Source: Pelobates cultripes | Taxonomy: Eukaryota > Chordata > Amphibia > Anura > Pelobatidae | Length of the DNA: 64,000 nt | Assembly (NCBI GenBank): GCA_933207985.1 | Contig: OW240915.1 | Span: 270,629,858-270,693,857, forward strand | Direction of reading: 5' to 3' | Shown: positions 10,690 through 23,100 of the stretch, piece after piece | How positions within the stretch are numbered: the stretch's first letter is position 1 | Layout of the letters: every line of letters begins with the position of its first letter | Notes under the pieces: model-generated | Told to the model about the DNA's origin: nothing | The model's input: only the letters and a program-made list of their open reading frames with translations | Databases searched by the model: none | Program-made: the position numbers and the translations under genes

Positions 10690-11748
10690 TTAAGTGTTCT
10701 TGCATTGCAAGACCACTTATTATTATCTCACATATATTGTATTATTCTTAACATAGCCAAATTTACCACCCTAACTCCTCCCACAGCTTTTACACTACAT
10801 AGACAGTAATATACTGAAACGTGCGGATTGTTCCCGATCGGTGTGCTATTACTTTGTGGAACGTTTCGCTGAATGGTTCATGAAAAATTGGTTCCATTGG
10901 AATGAATGGCAAAATGTTCAAAACTAGAGTGGGAGCTGAAAAATCAGGACGTGATTTCTAAACTGCCACCACTCCCTCATTTTCAAGCCCACCTACACAA
11001 ATCTTATATTAAAACGTTCAGCTATCCCTGCTGCCGCTAAAAATGTCCATGGCTAAGCCATAGTCCTGATAGTTTTCACAATATGACCATTTGTTTGCAA
11101 CTCACGCCGTCCATTGACATTCATTGAAACTCCACTCTAGCCAGCTCAAATTTGAAGGGCAATTTCTAAACTGCGACTGTGCCTTCATTGTTAATACTAT
11201 GCATCAAATGTAGGTCTGGGTCTTGTGATTCTCACAATATAAAGATCTTCGCTGTATGATGTATAGTTTTTAAACTACGACCATGTGAAGATGGCAACCG
11301 CCAGTGAAGTGAGCAATTTGGAGCAGTTTGTTTTTAACCGCTCTTCTCTGCCCTTGTTGTAGAGTGAGTTGCCATAGGAACCCAGGTGTGTGAGCAGCCA
11401 GCAGAATGTTCCAGAACACAGAGGCTGCTAGATGAAACACATTCTCTAAACTGCTGTCACTCCTACAGTTTTGATGACACAAAAGTGAGCACTATCACAT
11501 TTTTAAAATATATTTCCATGTTAGTCAATTCGTTAAACAGTAACATACAATGTTACAACAATACAGCTAATCAATGTTTCATAAAGTTACTCTGCCCAGT
11601 CCAACCTTTCCACAGTTACTCCAGCCACTCCAACCACACAACAGTTACTCAAGCCACCCCACCCAGTTACTCCGCCCACTCCAGTTGTAGACTACCGGTG
11701 GAGGTAGAAGACTTCACGCAATTTCCCCAGAAATTTTAGCTTTTCTAG
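10690..11748 (+). mobile_element. Helitron-like non-autonomous element, copy C
   Basis: This is the longest copy of the family. It starts TTAAGTGTTCTTGCATTGC with the same 5' hairpin, has CCACCCTAACTCCTCCCACA, and shares the stretch around 11204-11300 (GTAGGTCTGGGTCTTGTGA) with copy A. It ends with the hairpin AATTTC-CCCA-GAAATT (11720-11735) and CTAG at 11745-11748, then T. A 117-codon open frame at 11386-11739 has no recognisable domain and is read as chance. There is a short CAGTTACTCCAGCCACTCC-like tandem near 11610-11685. Confidence 0.55.
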
Positions 11749-11869
11749 TTACTATAGCAATATTAGTGGATCTGGAATGTTTGAGATATCAAAAGAGCAT
11801 TGGACTGTATTTGTAAACATTGGGCATACAGGTTTTTGCACATTTGCAAAATATGTGAATAGACTTGGT

Positions 11870-11949
11870 TTAACCCCTTAAGGACCAAACTTCTGGAATA
11901 AAAGGGAATCATGACATGTCACACATGTCATGTGTCCTTAAGGGGTTAA
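11870..11949. mobile_element. 80-bp palindromic TTAA miniature element
   Basis: The element is bounded by TTAA. The terminal arms TTAACCCCTTAAGGAC and GTCCTTAAGGGGTTAA are exact reverse complements. A central palindrome, CATGACATGT-CAC-ACATGTCATG, follows. It carries no coding sequence. A second copy differing at two positions lies at 60408-60487. It is probably mobilised by a TTAA-specific transposase (piggyBac or Kolobok). Confidence 0.85.
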
Positions 11950-12351
11950 AAGGCATGAATAGGGGTGCAGATTATACATATTTTTTTCATAATTCCTTCC
12001 AAGCACGTGTCACAGCCTTTCAAGAAAGTATATACATTTTGAGAATTATTCATCAAGATCTTGGATATTTGTTGATCTCTTGGTCTTCAAGTTGACAGAC
12101 ACCTGGATTTATGATTTCGTATCAATGATGATGGACACAAAGTCTTTACATTTGGGTTTTCAAAGGGCTGTGGAAATATGCAGGTATGCTTATTTGAAGA
12201 ACCTTTCTTCATTGCAAAACAGCTGGGCTGCTATTCTGTCTAGTCTGTTGTAAGAAACAAGATAACACAGGAAACAAATGCATTTTTTCAAGCTATACTA
12301 ACCTGGTAGTGATGTATTTGAATTATATCATTTATCATTCATCATCCTTAC

Positions 12352-13085
12352 TAGACTTGTGCACAGTGTAAAAATGTGATTAGTCTTAATCGATTCATAT
12401 GAAAAAACGAAATTGTTTTTGACGATTCAGGTTTCGTCCATGTGGCGTTTTGGTTTGCATCAATGTTGCGCATGCAATCAATTCAGGAAAAACTGATTTG
12501 CACAAACTTAAATTGAGTGAGTCCAAATAATATATTGTGTATTCATTTATTAAGTATTTGAAGACTAAAAGTGGTAAACGATGTAAGTGCCAAAAAAATT
12601 TATACACTGTTTTCCACGTTTAAGTGTCAAATGAGCAATGCTTTATAATGGGGTAAACGTGAAAAGTGCCTGATAGTCCTCTAAGTGGTTCAAATGAGCG
12701 TGTAAAGAGGTCACTATTTGTAAGTGCCAGATATGTGCAAAAAAGTTTTTTGCGATTTCCCAACATTTTCGCTTTTCACACTTAGTACGTTTACCACTTT
12801 TAGTCCTCATTTATTAAATAAATAATATATAAATATATTTTTTTACTGCTATGTGGATAAAATCAATATTTAGTGGCTGTCCCCCAACATCAATCATCTT
12901 TTTGTTTTTGCCATTGGCGAAAACTTGAATTACAAAACAAATATAATGGCTCATTCATTGCCCATTTCATTTCTTGTCACGTTTCGTCAATATAGTGATT
13001 CAGGGTTACAGGATTTCTGGCAAGTCGACAGTTGCCCAAAATATGGACAAAATTGGATTAGTTTGAAACAAAAAGCACAAGTCTA
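12352..13085. mobile_element. hAT-like non-autonomous element (TAGACTTGTGC ends)
   Basis: An 11-bp inverted terminal repeat, TAGACTTGTGC, lies at both ends. The flanking octamers (ATCCTTAC and ATGCTGAT) do not form a convincing duplication. The internal motif AATAAAATCAATA followed by AGTGGCTGTCCCC recurs at about 33.8 and 38.8 kb, so three relatives exist here. No transposase is present. The start TAG and general layout suggest hAT, but this is inference. Confidence 0.6.
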
Positions 13086-13559
13086 ATGCTGATTGGCTCA
13101 TTAAGTTTCTTTATAAAAAGGATTGCCCTGCTAGCTTGACTTTCCTGTAAGAGGCAGCATTTATGTGTTTGAAAATTTTAAGATCTCTTTTTATCTTTAC
13201 CGTTGTAATAAATCTTTCTGCACTTTTGAAGTCGATTTGAGCTTAATTACTCTGTCAAAGTATTTCCTTAACCCTAAAATTCCAGGTACATTTGTGGGAA
13301 TACTATTACTACTGCATTTGTTTTGCAACCTACACTTTTATGTGTCTTTTGTATACCTTTCTCTATATGTGCTGAGAGAAAATCAGCTGAAGGATACAGT
13401 GTACTAAGTATCATCTTCACTTGCTCAATATTATCTCACAATTTGCACATATTATAGGCTTATCACCTAAACAGCTACTTTCTTTAAAAATACTGCTCCA
13501 CTCTTTCTTATCTTTTTCATGATTAAAATGGAGCAGGCAAGCTCCTACTCCCCTATTTG

Positions 13560-14700
13560 GGAGAGAAGACCATCATAATGACCTTGAGCTTTTGATTGGG
13601 GCTAAACCTCTGGACCTGTTACCTTTAAATGGACAAGTGACCTCCTCTCCAGTCTTGGGAACGCCCATATTCTCTTCCAGGTTGATAAGCTCTGTTATCA
13701 TGAAAGGGGGGTCTTTCTTCATATCTTCTGTCCCTGAAAGATCTTTTGGGTCTGCAGTCTTGGGGTAGAAATGCTCTTCTCCTTTCTGCAGCTCTCTTGA
13801 TGCACTCATCTAAGTGCTTACCAAAAAGCATTTCAACTTGGAAATGGAAGAGAGCATAGACTTTGTTTGGATGATGACTCAGCTGTTCAAGATCTTAGCC
13901 AAAGGGCCCTTCTGGCTGAGACAGATAAAACCATATTTCACGATAAGGCTCTGACCATGTCTATTGAGGCTTCTCATGTAAAACCCACAGCCAGTTTAAC
14001 ATCTTGAAGACTGTCTATAATAGATGACCTGCTGCTTCCATTACTCATATCCTCCTCAATATCCTCTAGCCATATCATGAGAGCTCGGTATACAGAAGGG
14101 GTGGAGCCCAATGCCTGCTGCTACATGAGCTTTGGCCAAATTGAGATCCAGTTTGCGATCCATGGAATCTCTGAGGGAGTCTGCATTGCCCACTGGTAAA
14201 GTGGTATGTTTAGCCAATCTCACTATGGCTGCATCTACTTTGAGAGCTGTGTCCCAGGCGGCAGAATCCGATGATTCAAAGGGGTATAGCCGGTTAATTC
14301 TTCCTTGAGGTGAAAGCTTTTTATTTGTCTTAGTCCATTCCTGAAGTATAAGTTCCTTGGAAATTTGATTTTCTTTCTTTTCAAGTCTGCAAAATACCTG
14401 ATGGAGGAAGACTCTTCCTTATTAGATTATTTGAGGCTTAATGATTTACACACTCTGGAAATTAGGTGATTAATACTGGATAGGTCCAGTGAGTCAACTG
14501 AGGGCAGAGTTTCTTCTTCTGAGGAAAACATGTCTTGAAAGGATTCTACTTCTATAACTGAACTGGATGAATCATCTCTAGGCCTTTTCCATGACCCACT
14601 GGACTCCATAATACCCTGGGACACTGCTTGTTTGATAAACCCCATGATATCCCATGAAGAGATTGAAGGAACTGCTGCTGCTGACAGGCACGCTTTCCTT
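13560..14700 (-). pseudogene. DIRS-like gag (ORF1) relic
   Basis: Minus-strand frames run from an acidic Ser-rich N-terminus (14645-14427, with SSGSWKRPRDDSSSS) through ALKVDAAIVRLAKHTTLP and LPVGNADSLRDSMDRK to a basic Arg-rich C-terminus (13831-13573). The order KVD...L-K-T-LP...DPMD-like...LFGKHLDE...RRR matches ORF1 of vertebrate DIRS tyrosine-recombinase retrotransposons as I recall them. Frame changes and stops break it. Reverse transcriptase, RNase H and recombinase domains are not in the window, so the assignment rests on ORF1 only. Confidence 0.55.
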
Positions 14701-14859
14701 CTAGGGCCTTAGAGTTCAATGCTTCACATTGTTGTTTCCTTGGAGACTTCCTTTTTTCCCCATTAAGCTAAAACGAAAATGAAGCATAGATAAATATGCA
14801 CTCTATTGTTTAGCGTGATTATCCTGATTCCTAAAGAGAAGATTATTAAATTAGTGTTT

Positions 14860-16658
14860 AAAACAGTAAAACCTATCAAGACGATGAAATCACCAGTAAA
14901 AGTGCAGTTTTTGTGTAAAGAAATGCAAAAAACAAATATGATTGTTAACTTTGGCAAGCATTTGTGACTAAGTGGCTACTACAAAAGACTGGACGTACCC
15001 AATTTCGAATACCCTGGGTTGTCTACTTTTTCAAATGGTATGTCATGGTGGAGTTTATTTTAATTTCTTGGCTGCCATACCGTCTCAAAGACAACATACC
15101 CAATCTAGCAAATAGCAATTTACAAAAATAGAAATTGGCAAATCTTATGTTTGACCCTGTAACTTTCCAAATCACCATAAAACCTGTACTTGAGTGGTAC
15201 TGTTGTATTAATGAGACATTACTCTACACATATATGAGTGTTTTAGAGCAATAAAATGTAATATGCTAATAATATCATCTGTAAAATGGCACTTTGTGTG
15301 TGAAAAATGCAAAACATATATATAAAAACTCTAAGTTTGGCCAGGGTTTGTGACTAGTGGCTACTAAAAAAGACTGAACATACCCCATTTTAAATACCGG
15401 GGGTTGTCTACTTTTACAAATGGTATGCCATGATGGGGTTAATTTTCATTCCTGGGCTGCCATACGGTCTCAAAGGCAACATAGGCCCAGCAAACCAATC
15501 TGGAAAATTTAAATGTGCAAACATGGAAAAGCCCTACATTTGACCCCTGTAAATTTACAAAAACCCATAAAACCTGTACATTGGGGGTATTGTTGTACTC
15601 AGACGTTGTTGCTGAACACATATTGGGGTGTTCTTTGGCAGTAAGACATAACAGGAACTGAGACTCCATGCCTAAAGTACAATGTGAGAGAAAAATAACT
15701 CAAAAAAATTACTACCCAAATGTTTGAAAAAGACTGGTGGTAGAATAAGTGCATGGAAAGTGTTAAAATACCACCTTTTGAAATACCTTAGGGTGTCTAC
15801 TTTTCAAAAATATATGGTTTGATGGGGGTAAATTATATTGACAAGCTGTGAAAATTCTAAGTTGGAAACTGGAATGCGCACCCTCCAAATAAGGTCTTTT
15901 AGGCCCCAGAGAACTCGACACACTTATACATGGGTGGTATCACTGTACTCAGGAGATGTTGCTGAACACATATTGGGATGTTCTTTTGCAGTAATACTTT
16001 AAGTACTCAGTACATGTATTTTTAAATTGTTATGTGTGTCAAAAAAATCACCAATAATTATATATTTTCTTTCTTTGGCAGAGATTGGTGGTGAAATGGT
16101 TGCATGAAAAGAGTAAAAATACTCCAAATGTAATACCTTAGGTTGTCTTCTTTTAAAAAATATATACATGTGAATGGTTATTGAGGGATTCCTGATAGAT
16201 ATCAGTGTTACAATGTAACTTTTGATAATTTTGAAAAAAAAAATGGTATGGAAATCGCAAAGTGCTACTTGTACTTATTGCCCTATAACTTGCAAAAATA
16301 AGCTAAGAACATGTTAACATTGGGTATTTCTAAACTCAGGACAAAATTTAGAAACTATTTAGCATGGGTGTTTTTTGGCGGTTGTAGATGTGTAACAGAT
16401 TTTGAAGTTAGAAAAAGTGTGTTTTTTAAATTTGTTCATCATATTTTATAATTTGTTTTATAGTAAATTATATGATATGATGAAAATAATGGTATCTATA
16501 GAAAGACCATTTAATGCAAGAAAAACAGTATATAATATGTGTGGGTACAGTAAATGAGTAAAAATTACAACTAAACACAAACACGGAAGAAATTTAAAAA
16601 CAGCCCTGGTCCTTAGCAGTACGAAAATTGAAAAATGGTCTGGTCAATAAGGGGTTAA
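14860..16658. mobile_element. DNA transposon remnant with four ~385-bp tandem units
   Basis: A unit with TGTCTACTTTT-AAATGG, CTGCCATAC-GTCTCAAAG and GAACACATATTGGG-GTTCTTT motifs is repeated. The GTCTAC anchor falls at 15021, 15406 and 15795, with GTCTTC at 16145, giving spacings of 385, 389 and 350. The right end is GGTCTGGTCAATAAGGGGTTAA, with TTAA at 16655-16658, similar to the arms of the 80-bp TTAA elements. The left end is missing next to the DIRS relic. There is no coding sequence. It is inferred to be an internally repeated TTAA-class transposon. Confidence 0.6.
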
Positions 16659-17232
16659 ACAGATTGACTGCCAGGAACTATTTACTTTTAAAAGCACGGA
16701 GGATAAGTTTAAGTTCTTTAAACAAGTTCCACAAAAGCCAAACTCATGTGGTTAGTAAAAGTGTCAATCAAGTAATAAATAATAAGAAAATGACATTCAA
16801 AACATTTAAACCAGAATAGTCGATAGCATTCTATAACAAATATAAGTTTGCCAATAGGGCTTGCAAGAGAAGGAATAGATAAGCTAAACTAGAAAAGGAA
16901 AAGTTGATAGCAAAGAGAGGAAGACCAACTCCCCCAAAAGTTTTTTTAAAACATCCTTTATTTTTGAAATTACAGAAGTTGCGGTCTAGCATCAATACAA
17001 AGGCTTGTGCAAAAGCCAAGTCATGCATCATACATCAATGTCAATGTTTTACAGAAAGGAAAGCTGGCTTTGTTATAGCATGTATTATGGCATACAGTGG
17101 CATTGAGGTATGGTCACAAATTTTTAAAGGTTTTTCACTTTTTATAGTCAATGTTTTATAGTCAATGTTTTGGAATCAATCAAATAATTGCTTATCTTGC
17201 ATATCTGCCCCCGGCCAAATTAAAGTATGCAT

Positions 17233-17515
17233 GCACATAGAAACATAGAATGTGACGGCAGATAAGAACCATTCGGCCCATCTAGTCTGCCCAATTTTCT
17301 AAATCCCTAGCCTTATCTTATAGTTAGGATAGCCTTATGCCTATCCCATGCATGCTTAAACTCCTTTACTGTGTTAACCTCTACCACTTCAGCTGGAAGG
17401 CTATTCCATGCATCCACTACCCTCTCAGTAAAGTAATACTTCCTGATATTATTTTTAAACCTTTGTCCCTCTAATTTAAGACTATGTCCTCTTGTTGTGC
17501 ACGCTCCTGAAGTAA
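17233..17515 (-). pseudogene. CR1/L2-type LINE reverse transcriptase C-terminus
   Basis: The minus strand is open for about 65 codons and reads TRGHSLKLEGQRFKNNIRK, then VVDAWNSLPAEVVEVNTV and FKHAWDRHKAILTIR, ending at a stop (17313-17315). This is the conserved C-terminal tail after the reverse transcriptase domain in CR1/L2/Rex-like LINEs. The 3' untranslated part follows with GGGCAGACTAGATGGGCCGA, a very common amphibian repeat end. 5' truncation is usual for LINEs. The coding part is undamaged but much too short to be active. Confidence 0.8.
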
Positions 17516-18175
17516 TTCACACCAGACACAGGTCTTGGGTTAATGAAAACTTGAGGAAGAGTTTATTCCAGGGGGACGCCATGCCCCTTATAAAGCAAAA
17601 TTACATCATATGCGTTGTCAGAGATAACAGAGAATAATACATCAATAATTGGTTAGGTGTTAAGTGGTTCATCTATTGCTCTTCCTGCCGGGTGTGATGT
17701 CACTGGCATAATGGAGGTCTCCCCCAGATTCCAGCGCCATCTTGTTAGTGAGGGTGTTAGCCGATGACAAGGGGAAACTCCCTAGCGGCCATCTTAGGTA
17801 AATCATGTATAATGCTGAATAATGCTGATTGTGGTTATACTGAGTAAATAGACATTTTACTAACATAAATTGGGTTAATATTTTTGTCCACAACAAAAGG
17901 AAAACAATAAAGAAAAACGAATAACGTTAAAAATAAAACAACTTATCATAACTGCTTTGCCAAGATATATCACAATGTTCTGTGTTGTAGACCACGCCGT
18001 TAAATCAGCCACAGGAGATGGGTAGCACTGTGACTCTCCATCCTTCAAGGTGAATCTCCCCCACCCTCTAGCACCCCCGAGGGTCCATCGGCCAGGATTC
18101 CTTTATGAGCTATGAGCCGGTGTCACCCCGAGAGAGCTCAAGAGGCAGTGCAGTGGGCCCCTACTTTGAAACATC
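17507..18175 (-). mobile_element. LTR-like block
   Basis: About 670 bp of moderately GC-rich sequence is inserted next to the LINE tail. It has AGTTTATTCC near 17570 (reverse-complement AATAAA), GGCCATCTT/CGCCATCTT words and a sharp change of composition at both sides. The layout resembles minus-strand LTR 275-1174, but no clear terminal repeat or flanking duplication could be fixed. Assignment as an LTR is tentative. Confidence 0.35.
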
Positions 18176-18239
18176 AATGCAGGATAAATTTGAGATTACT
18201 ACTGAATCTCCCACAAGCTTTTAAGTAAATTATTGTCAA

Positions 18240-18990
18240 AAAGGTTCAGAGTGAAAGTGTTGGTCCACTGGAATCTGAGATGTTTGAGTTAATCAAACAG
18301 GGTCAGGACATGGAAGAAATTCAAAATATTTGGTTTTCTTCAGTATTTAAGGGAGAAGAGTCTGTGGCTCTAGATTTGCAAATCCCTGTTACAAAAACCT
18401 TACAGCAAACAGGTGATTGGTTTACAAAATATATATTGCTACAGCAATTAAATAAAGTTCAAACTGATTTTAATCTTTCAGGATTACTTTCTTTCAGGAA
18501 TTGTACAAGAGGAATGGAAAGAAGCAGATGTAGTGCCTATATTTAAAACGGGTTCAAAATCTCAACATGGGAACTATGGACCAGTAAGCTTAACATCTGT
18601 GGTTGGGAAATTATTTTTAAAGGCCATTCATGGATAATTTCAAGAATTAATTTTGAACATACAATCAGCAGAAATCAACATGGGTTTATGAAAGTTACTG
18701 TTAACTGAAATCAGTTGGTTTAGATAAAAAAATCATTTACTTGAGGAGAACATTGGAATAAAAATAGAGTGCAGAGAGTAGCTGTAAATTGAGCATTTTC
18801 AAATTGAACTAAAGCAGTAGCTGGAGTGCCTCTGGGTTCTGTCCTGAATCTACTTTATTTTGTTTATAAATTACATTGAAGTGGGCATTGAAAGTCATGT
18901 GTCGGTGTGTCGTGTGTATAATTTCTCCACAGAGGGATATAGATAAATTGGGCAGGCAAGTGGCAGATGAGATTCAATACAGATGAGTAC
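18240..18990 (+). pseudogene. CR1-type LINE reverse transcriptase relic
   Basis: Plus-strand frames show FSSVFKGEES, then EEWKEADVVPIFKTGSK followed by NYGPVSLTSVVGKLF, an RT motif block. NQHGFMK comes next, then AGVPLGSVLNLLYF, which is motif B (GVPQGSVL-like), and DKLGRQVADEIQ near 18940. The F/Y-A-D-D catalytic box is not intact. Frame changes and several stops show it is dead. It lies opposite in strand to the LINE tail at 17313-17515, so the two are separate insertions or an inverted copy. Confidence 0.75.
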
Positions 18991-19244
18991 AACCACTAGA
19001 AGGACTTCCTGGATGCAGTCCTGCAAAAGATTGCAGGACCAATGTTCGGAGCCTATACACTCGGCTTGGAAACACTCAATGCACCCACAGCGATGCATTA
19101 ACTCAATGAATCTCTAGGAGTAGTGGCTAATTGGTGATTTGCACACTGGCCTCCCAATGCATGGGAAAGCATTTGATTGGCTGAGGTCATTAGGACTGAT
19201 GATCTCAGTCTGAGAGGCAGGGTAGCCGTATCAGGGAAGTATAC

Positions 19245-20112
19245 TGTAACGAACCCCTTGTACTTAATTTAGTACATTCGTTCGCACACTCCCGAACTTG
19301 TAGAGGCTTGAGTGGTTATAGCCCACTCACATAGTACGCTAGTTTATACTCTCCCAAAAGTCCAGTAGATCGTGGTTAAAATCAATCGCTTCTTCATTCG
19401 CATACCCAAACATCAGTCGAGACTTGATGAAGGGTACAACAGGAATGTTTTATCATGGCCAGATGGCCATGCAAAAGTATGGTAAAGCACTCCCAGGAGT
19501 CTCTGTGTCTGGGAGACATTTGAGTGTACTTTGCTTAACCTAATTATCTCACAGGCATTAGATACACAAAATATAAAACATAAAACACCCCAAAATACAT
19601 ATAACATACATAGGAACCCCCACAAGTATTATATCCCCGGATAGCCTGGATCTGAGCACATATCCAAATAGCACTCAGATCCCATGAACAAAGCCGAAAT
19701 GCCACCGGGGTAAAGTTTTGACCAACCGCAAACATGGACCTGCCCAAATTAATTCCAGAGAAATAGTGGTTGCGGTCAATAACCTTCGGGAGTTCCAAAT
19801 CGAACTATTCGCCTGACTCATAGGTAGCGATTGTTTGCCTTGTTCGTGTGAACAATCCTTCCCGAACAGCACTCTCTTTGCTTGTCGTGAAAAGAAGCAG
19901 GCGTTCGTACCAAATCACTGGTGTTCGCGGGGTCAAGTGTCCGTTTTAGAGTTCCAGACACTCAACGAGAAAGTACTGTTGCCTGATTTTGCCACATAGA
20001 GAGAGCACTTACTTTTGTGGTTTTCTTTGAAGTTAAATGAGCAAGGGTGATGGTCTGGGAAATTACAGGGTTTTGTCACATAAATGTTCCTGGGCGGGTA
20101 GGTAGGATAACA
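19245..20112 (-). mobile_element. Solo LTR related to 275-1174
   Basis: The block begins TGTAACGAACCCC and ends GGTAGGATAACA, giving TG...CA ends over 868 bp. The TGTAAC start is shared with the LTR at 275. The central part (TATATCCCCGGATAGCCTGG, then CCACCGGGGTAAAGTTTTG) is shared with 40190-40280. A direct GTATAC repeat occurs at 19239-19244 and 20125-20130, which would place the right end slightly further out, so the exact boundary is open. Reverse-strand open frames here (19413-19872) are LTR translation, not genes. Confidence 0.6.
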
Positions 20113-20130
20113 ATATAGTGTTAGGTATAC

Positions 20131-23100
20131 TTATCTGTATTCCTTATGCTATACTATTCCTTTACAATTTGGCTAGCACAACTTATATATATGAGATTGT
20201 TTTATCTTGAAAAACCAAGCTAGTCATAACAAATGCAATTTAAACACTTTTAAAGCCACATAGGGTCTACCTACGTCATTTCCAAAATAATAAATTTCTA
20301 GAAAGAGAAGAACACAGAAACTAACTCTAATAAAAACCCATTATATCTAACTATCTGACTACTGGAATAAGTCAGTATTTTAATTCAAAAAAGAGGAAAA
20401 AAATTTAACCATTCAACAACATGACAATTTCATATATGCATCTATAATATTAAAAACTGTTCTGTGCTTCCTACTATACCAGCGTTTACTTCCAAAAATC
20501 ACAACAATTTTTCTTGCATTTCTCTTTAGTAACCACAGGCAATTTAAACAAGAGCAACATGATAATTTGATGAAATTTCCCATTGAGAAAATGATCTTAT
20601 GTTTTCTTTTGTTTATTCATTGAGAAGTGAAGAAAGGAAATCCTGGGAATATCTAATGGAAAACAAACCGCAATGTACAATACATTCCGGGACTCCTGTT
20701 AGATTCTCAAATTATAAACTAAAGTTTTGCCGCATTTGCCAGATCTGTTTAATTTATTTTTTTTGTTCTGGAATGTGTCAGTCTCTATGATTAAAGATGT
20801 CCTGTGGTTTAGGTGAAATATCCTTTAAAATATCTTGAAATGAATAAGCTTACTGGCAAAAAGGTCTTTTTTTTTGTACAGGATACATATTTTGTAGTAC
20901 GTCATTATCTGGATTTTACATAAATGACATAAGTTATTAAATTGATTAAATATATGAGCAACATAGGCAGGGCTGCTTAACAATTATAATGTGACACAGA
21001 ACAGTCTCCAGAAAGACAAACGCTTCAATTTTTCTTGGCTTACTGCGATGATTTTTCTTTTCATGTTCAGATTGAGAGCAGTGCAATCAATGGCCAAAGA
21101 AATTGTTTGTGTATTGTAAATGTTCCAGCATTTACATGCACTGTGGGAAATCTTTGTAATGTGTTTAGTACGGTAATGCAAGCCAGAATAGGCATGAAAG
21201 AAGTCTCAGTGCCTGATCTATGACCTATACGCACGGCTAATTTACCTAGCTATGTGGTCTTCTTTTCAAGGATTTTGTTGCCATGAAAACATTTTGTTGT
21301 CTACTTTTTAATACTGTACATTGTCAGCGTAGGTTAAAAGATACAACAATAAAAATACTCAAAAAAGTTAGTTTGCTTTAACAGCTTTTACATATATATT
21401 CAATTTTACATTTGTTTTTATGCATCTGCATGCTTATGTTGGTTTAAATATAAGATTTGTCCATCACAAACAAAAAACAGAGAAAAATTAAAACATTTGT
21501 GTCTTTCCCCATATATTTTGATCATTAGTTACTACTATACTAAATTAAACTGACAAGTAGGAAAAATAAAATGTTTTTGTGATGAAACTATACAGAATAA
21601 GTTTAGAAAATAAAGTTGAAAAAAATATCTACATTTTTTGAAATTAAAGTCGAAGTAAAAAGAAATATGAGGGGGGAAAAAAGCACATTCAAGTAAGATT
21701 GTAAATATTGAGGACACCCACCAATTTATAGACATTTAGCTCACAAAATGTAGAACATTTGCATGGGCTGTAAAAATCATGGCAAATCACTGGTATACAT
21801 TTCACGAGAGGAAAATCTATAAATTACACCTCGTGGGTGTCCTCAGTATATATAATATTGCCATTCTATGTTTTTCTTATTTAGTTTATTTGCTTATTTT
21901 CCATTCGTCTGACGTATGCTGGACTATGCTTTGTGCATAACGGGATGCTTAATTCATAATTCTAACCAACAATGAGAAGGTCACAAGGATTGCGATAAAA
22001 TGTAATATACAAAAATGAATTTCCATTTATGGTCTTGTTGTGCATGTTCTTGGTTCAAGAATTTAGTTTTATGAATGCTAATAACATAATACATCTAAAA
22101 TGGATTATCATCACAGATGTTTTTCAAAGGTTGCATGCTCCTTTGGTGATTAAATGATCCATTGTGTCATGCCATTGTTGAAAGATTTTTAAGATCTTAT
22201 AAATAAACAAAAAGATTTCAAGAGAAATAAGTCAAACTGGCTGCATATGAATGCCAGGATTTGTGGTCACGCTCCGTAGAAGCAGCATACTGCTTGGTAA
22301 CATAGATTTTCATAGTGCATAATAGCCAATTGGTTCATTTAATGTGCCCATTTTCTATCTAAGTGCAATGACATTGCTTATGATTGAGTTTTCTGTTCAG
22401 CATAGTGGAGCATTAATTCCATGATTTCTTGAAGTTGACCAACTTATTCAACTCTAGTGCCTCTGACAGAAGGCTGTTCTGTGCCTATTTTTCTTTAGCA
22501 AGTTTTGAAGAAAGAACGAAAAAAAAAATATTACACAGTCAAAAAGAAAAAGAAAATCCCACGTAGGGAGTAGGATAAGAGAGGAAAGTACTACAGCAGA
22601 ACAATGTACATAAAAAAAGAAGTATAATTGTTGCAATAAAAAGCACATGGGAATACTGGCAAAAGAATCATGCCAACGAATAGCAGTTGAATATCAGTAT
22701 TAACAAAATAGTGCAAAGAGGCCTGTGATTAGGCTAAATCCCTGAGTAGCAGATACCACTCATGGGTACCAAATGTAAAGAGAGCATGGAAAGAGTAAGA
22801 AGGGAGACCCCACCAGGGGGAGACAGAAGAAAAGAGAAGTAAGGAAGAGGGGGGGGATATGGGTAGTCAAGTTAAGGGACAGGGAGGGGACCAACTAGAT
22901 CATCTGAGGCTCCGACACCAGACCTCTCATTTAGATGCTTCTCACTTTGATATTCAAGCAACGAAGACAAATACTGTTCTTGTCTCTGTTATATGGAACC
23001 AGTTATCTCCTCTTTAGTTGTTATATCATAAACTTACACTATCTATTGCAGGAACCGGGTTTAATGTTTTGGCAGCATTTAAAGGTGTTTGGCAAGGGAT

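Noticed and set aside
12344..13093. 8-bp target-site duplication for the TAGACTTGTGC element
   Set aside because: ATCCTTAC and ATGCTGAT match at only about half of positions.
19544..19872. Reverse-strand frames shared with 40129-40362 as a conserved protein
   Set aside because: The similarity is due to related LTR DNA; frames differ and contain stops between copies.
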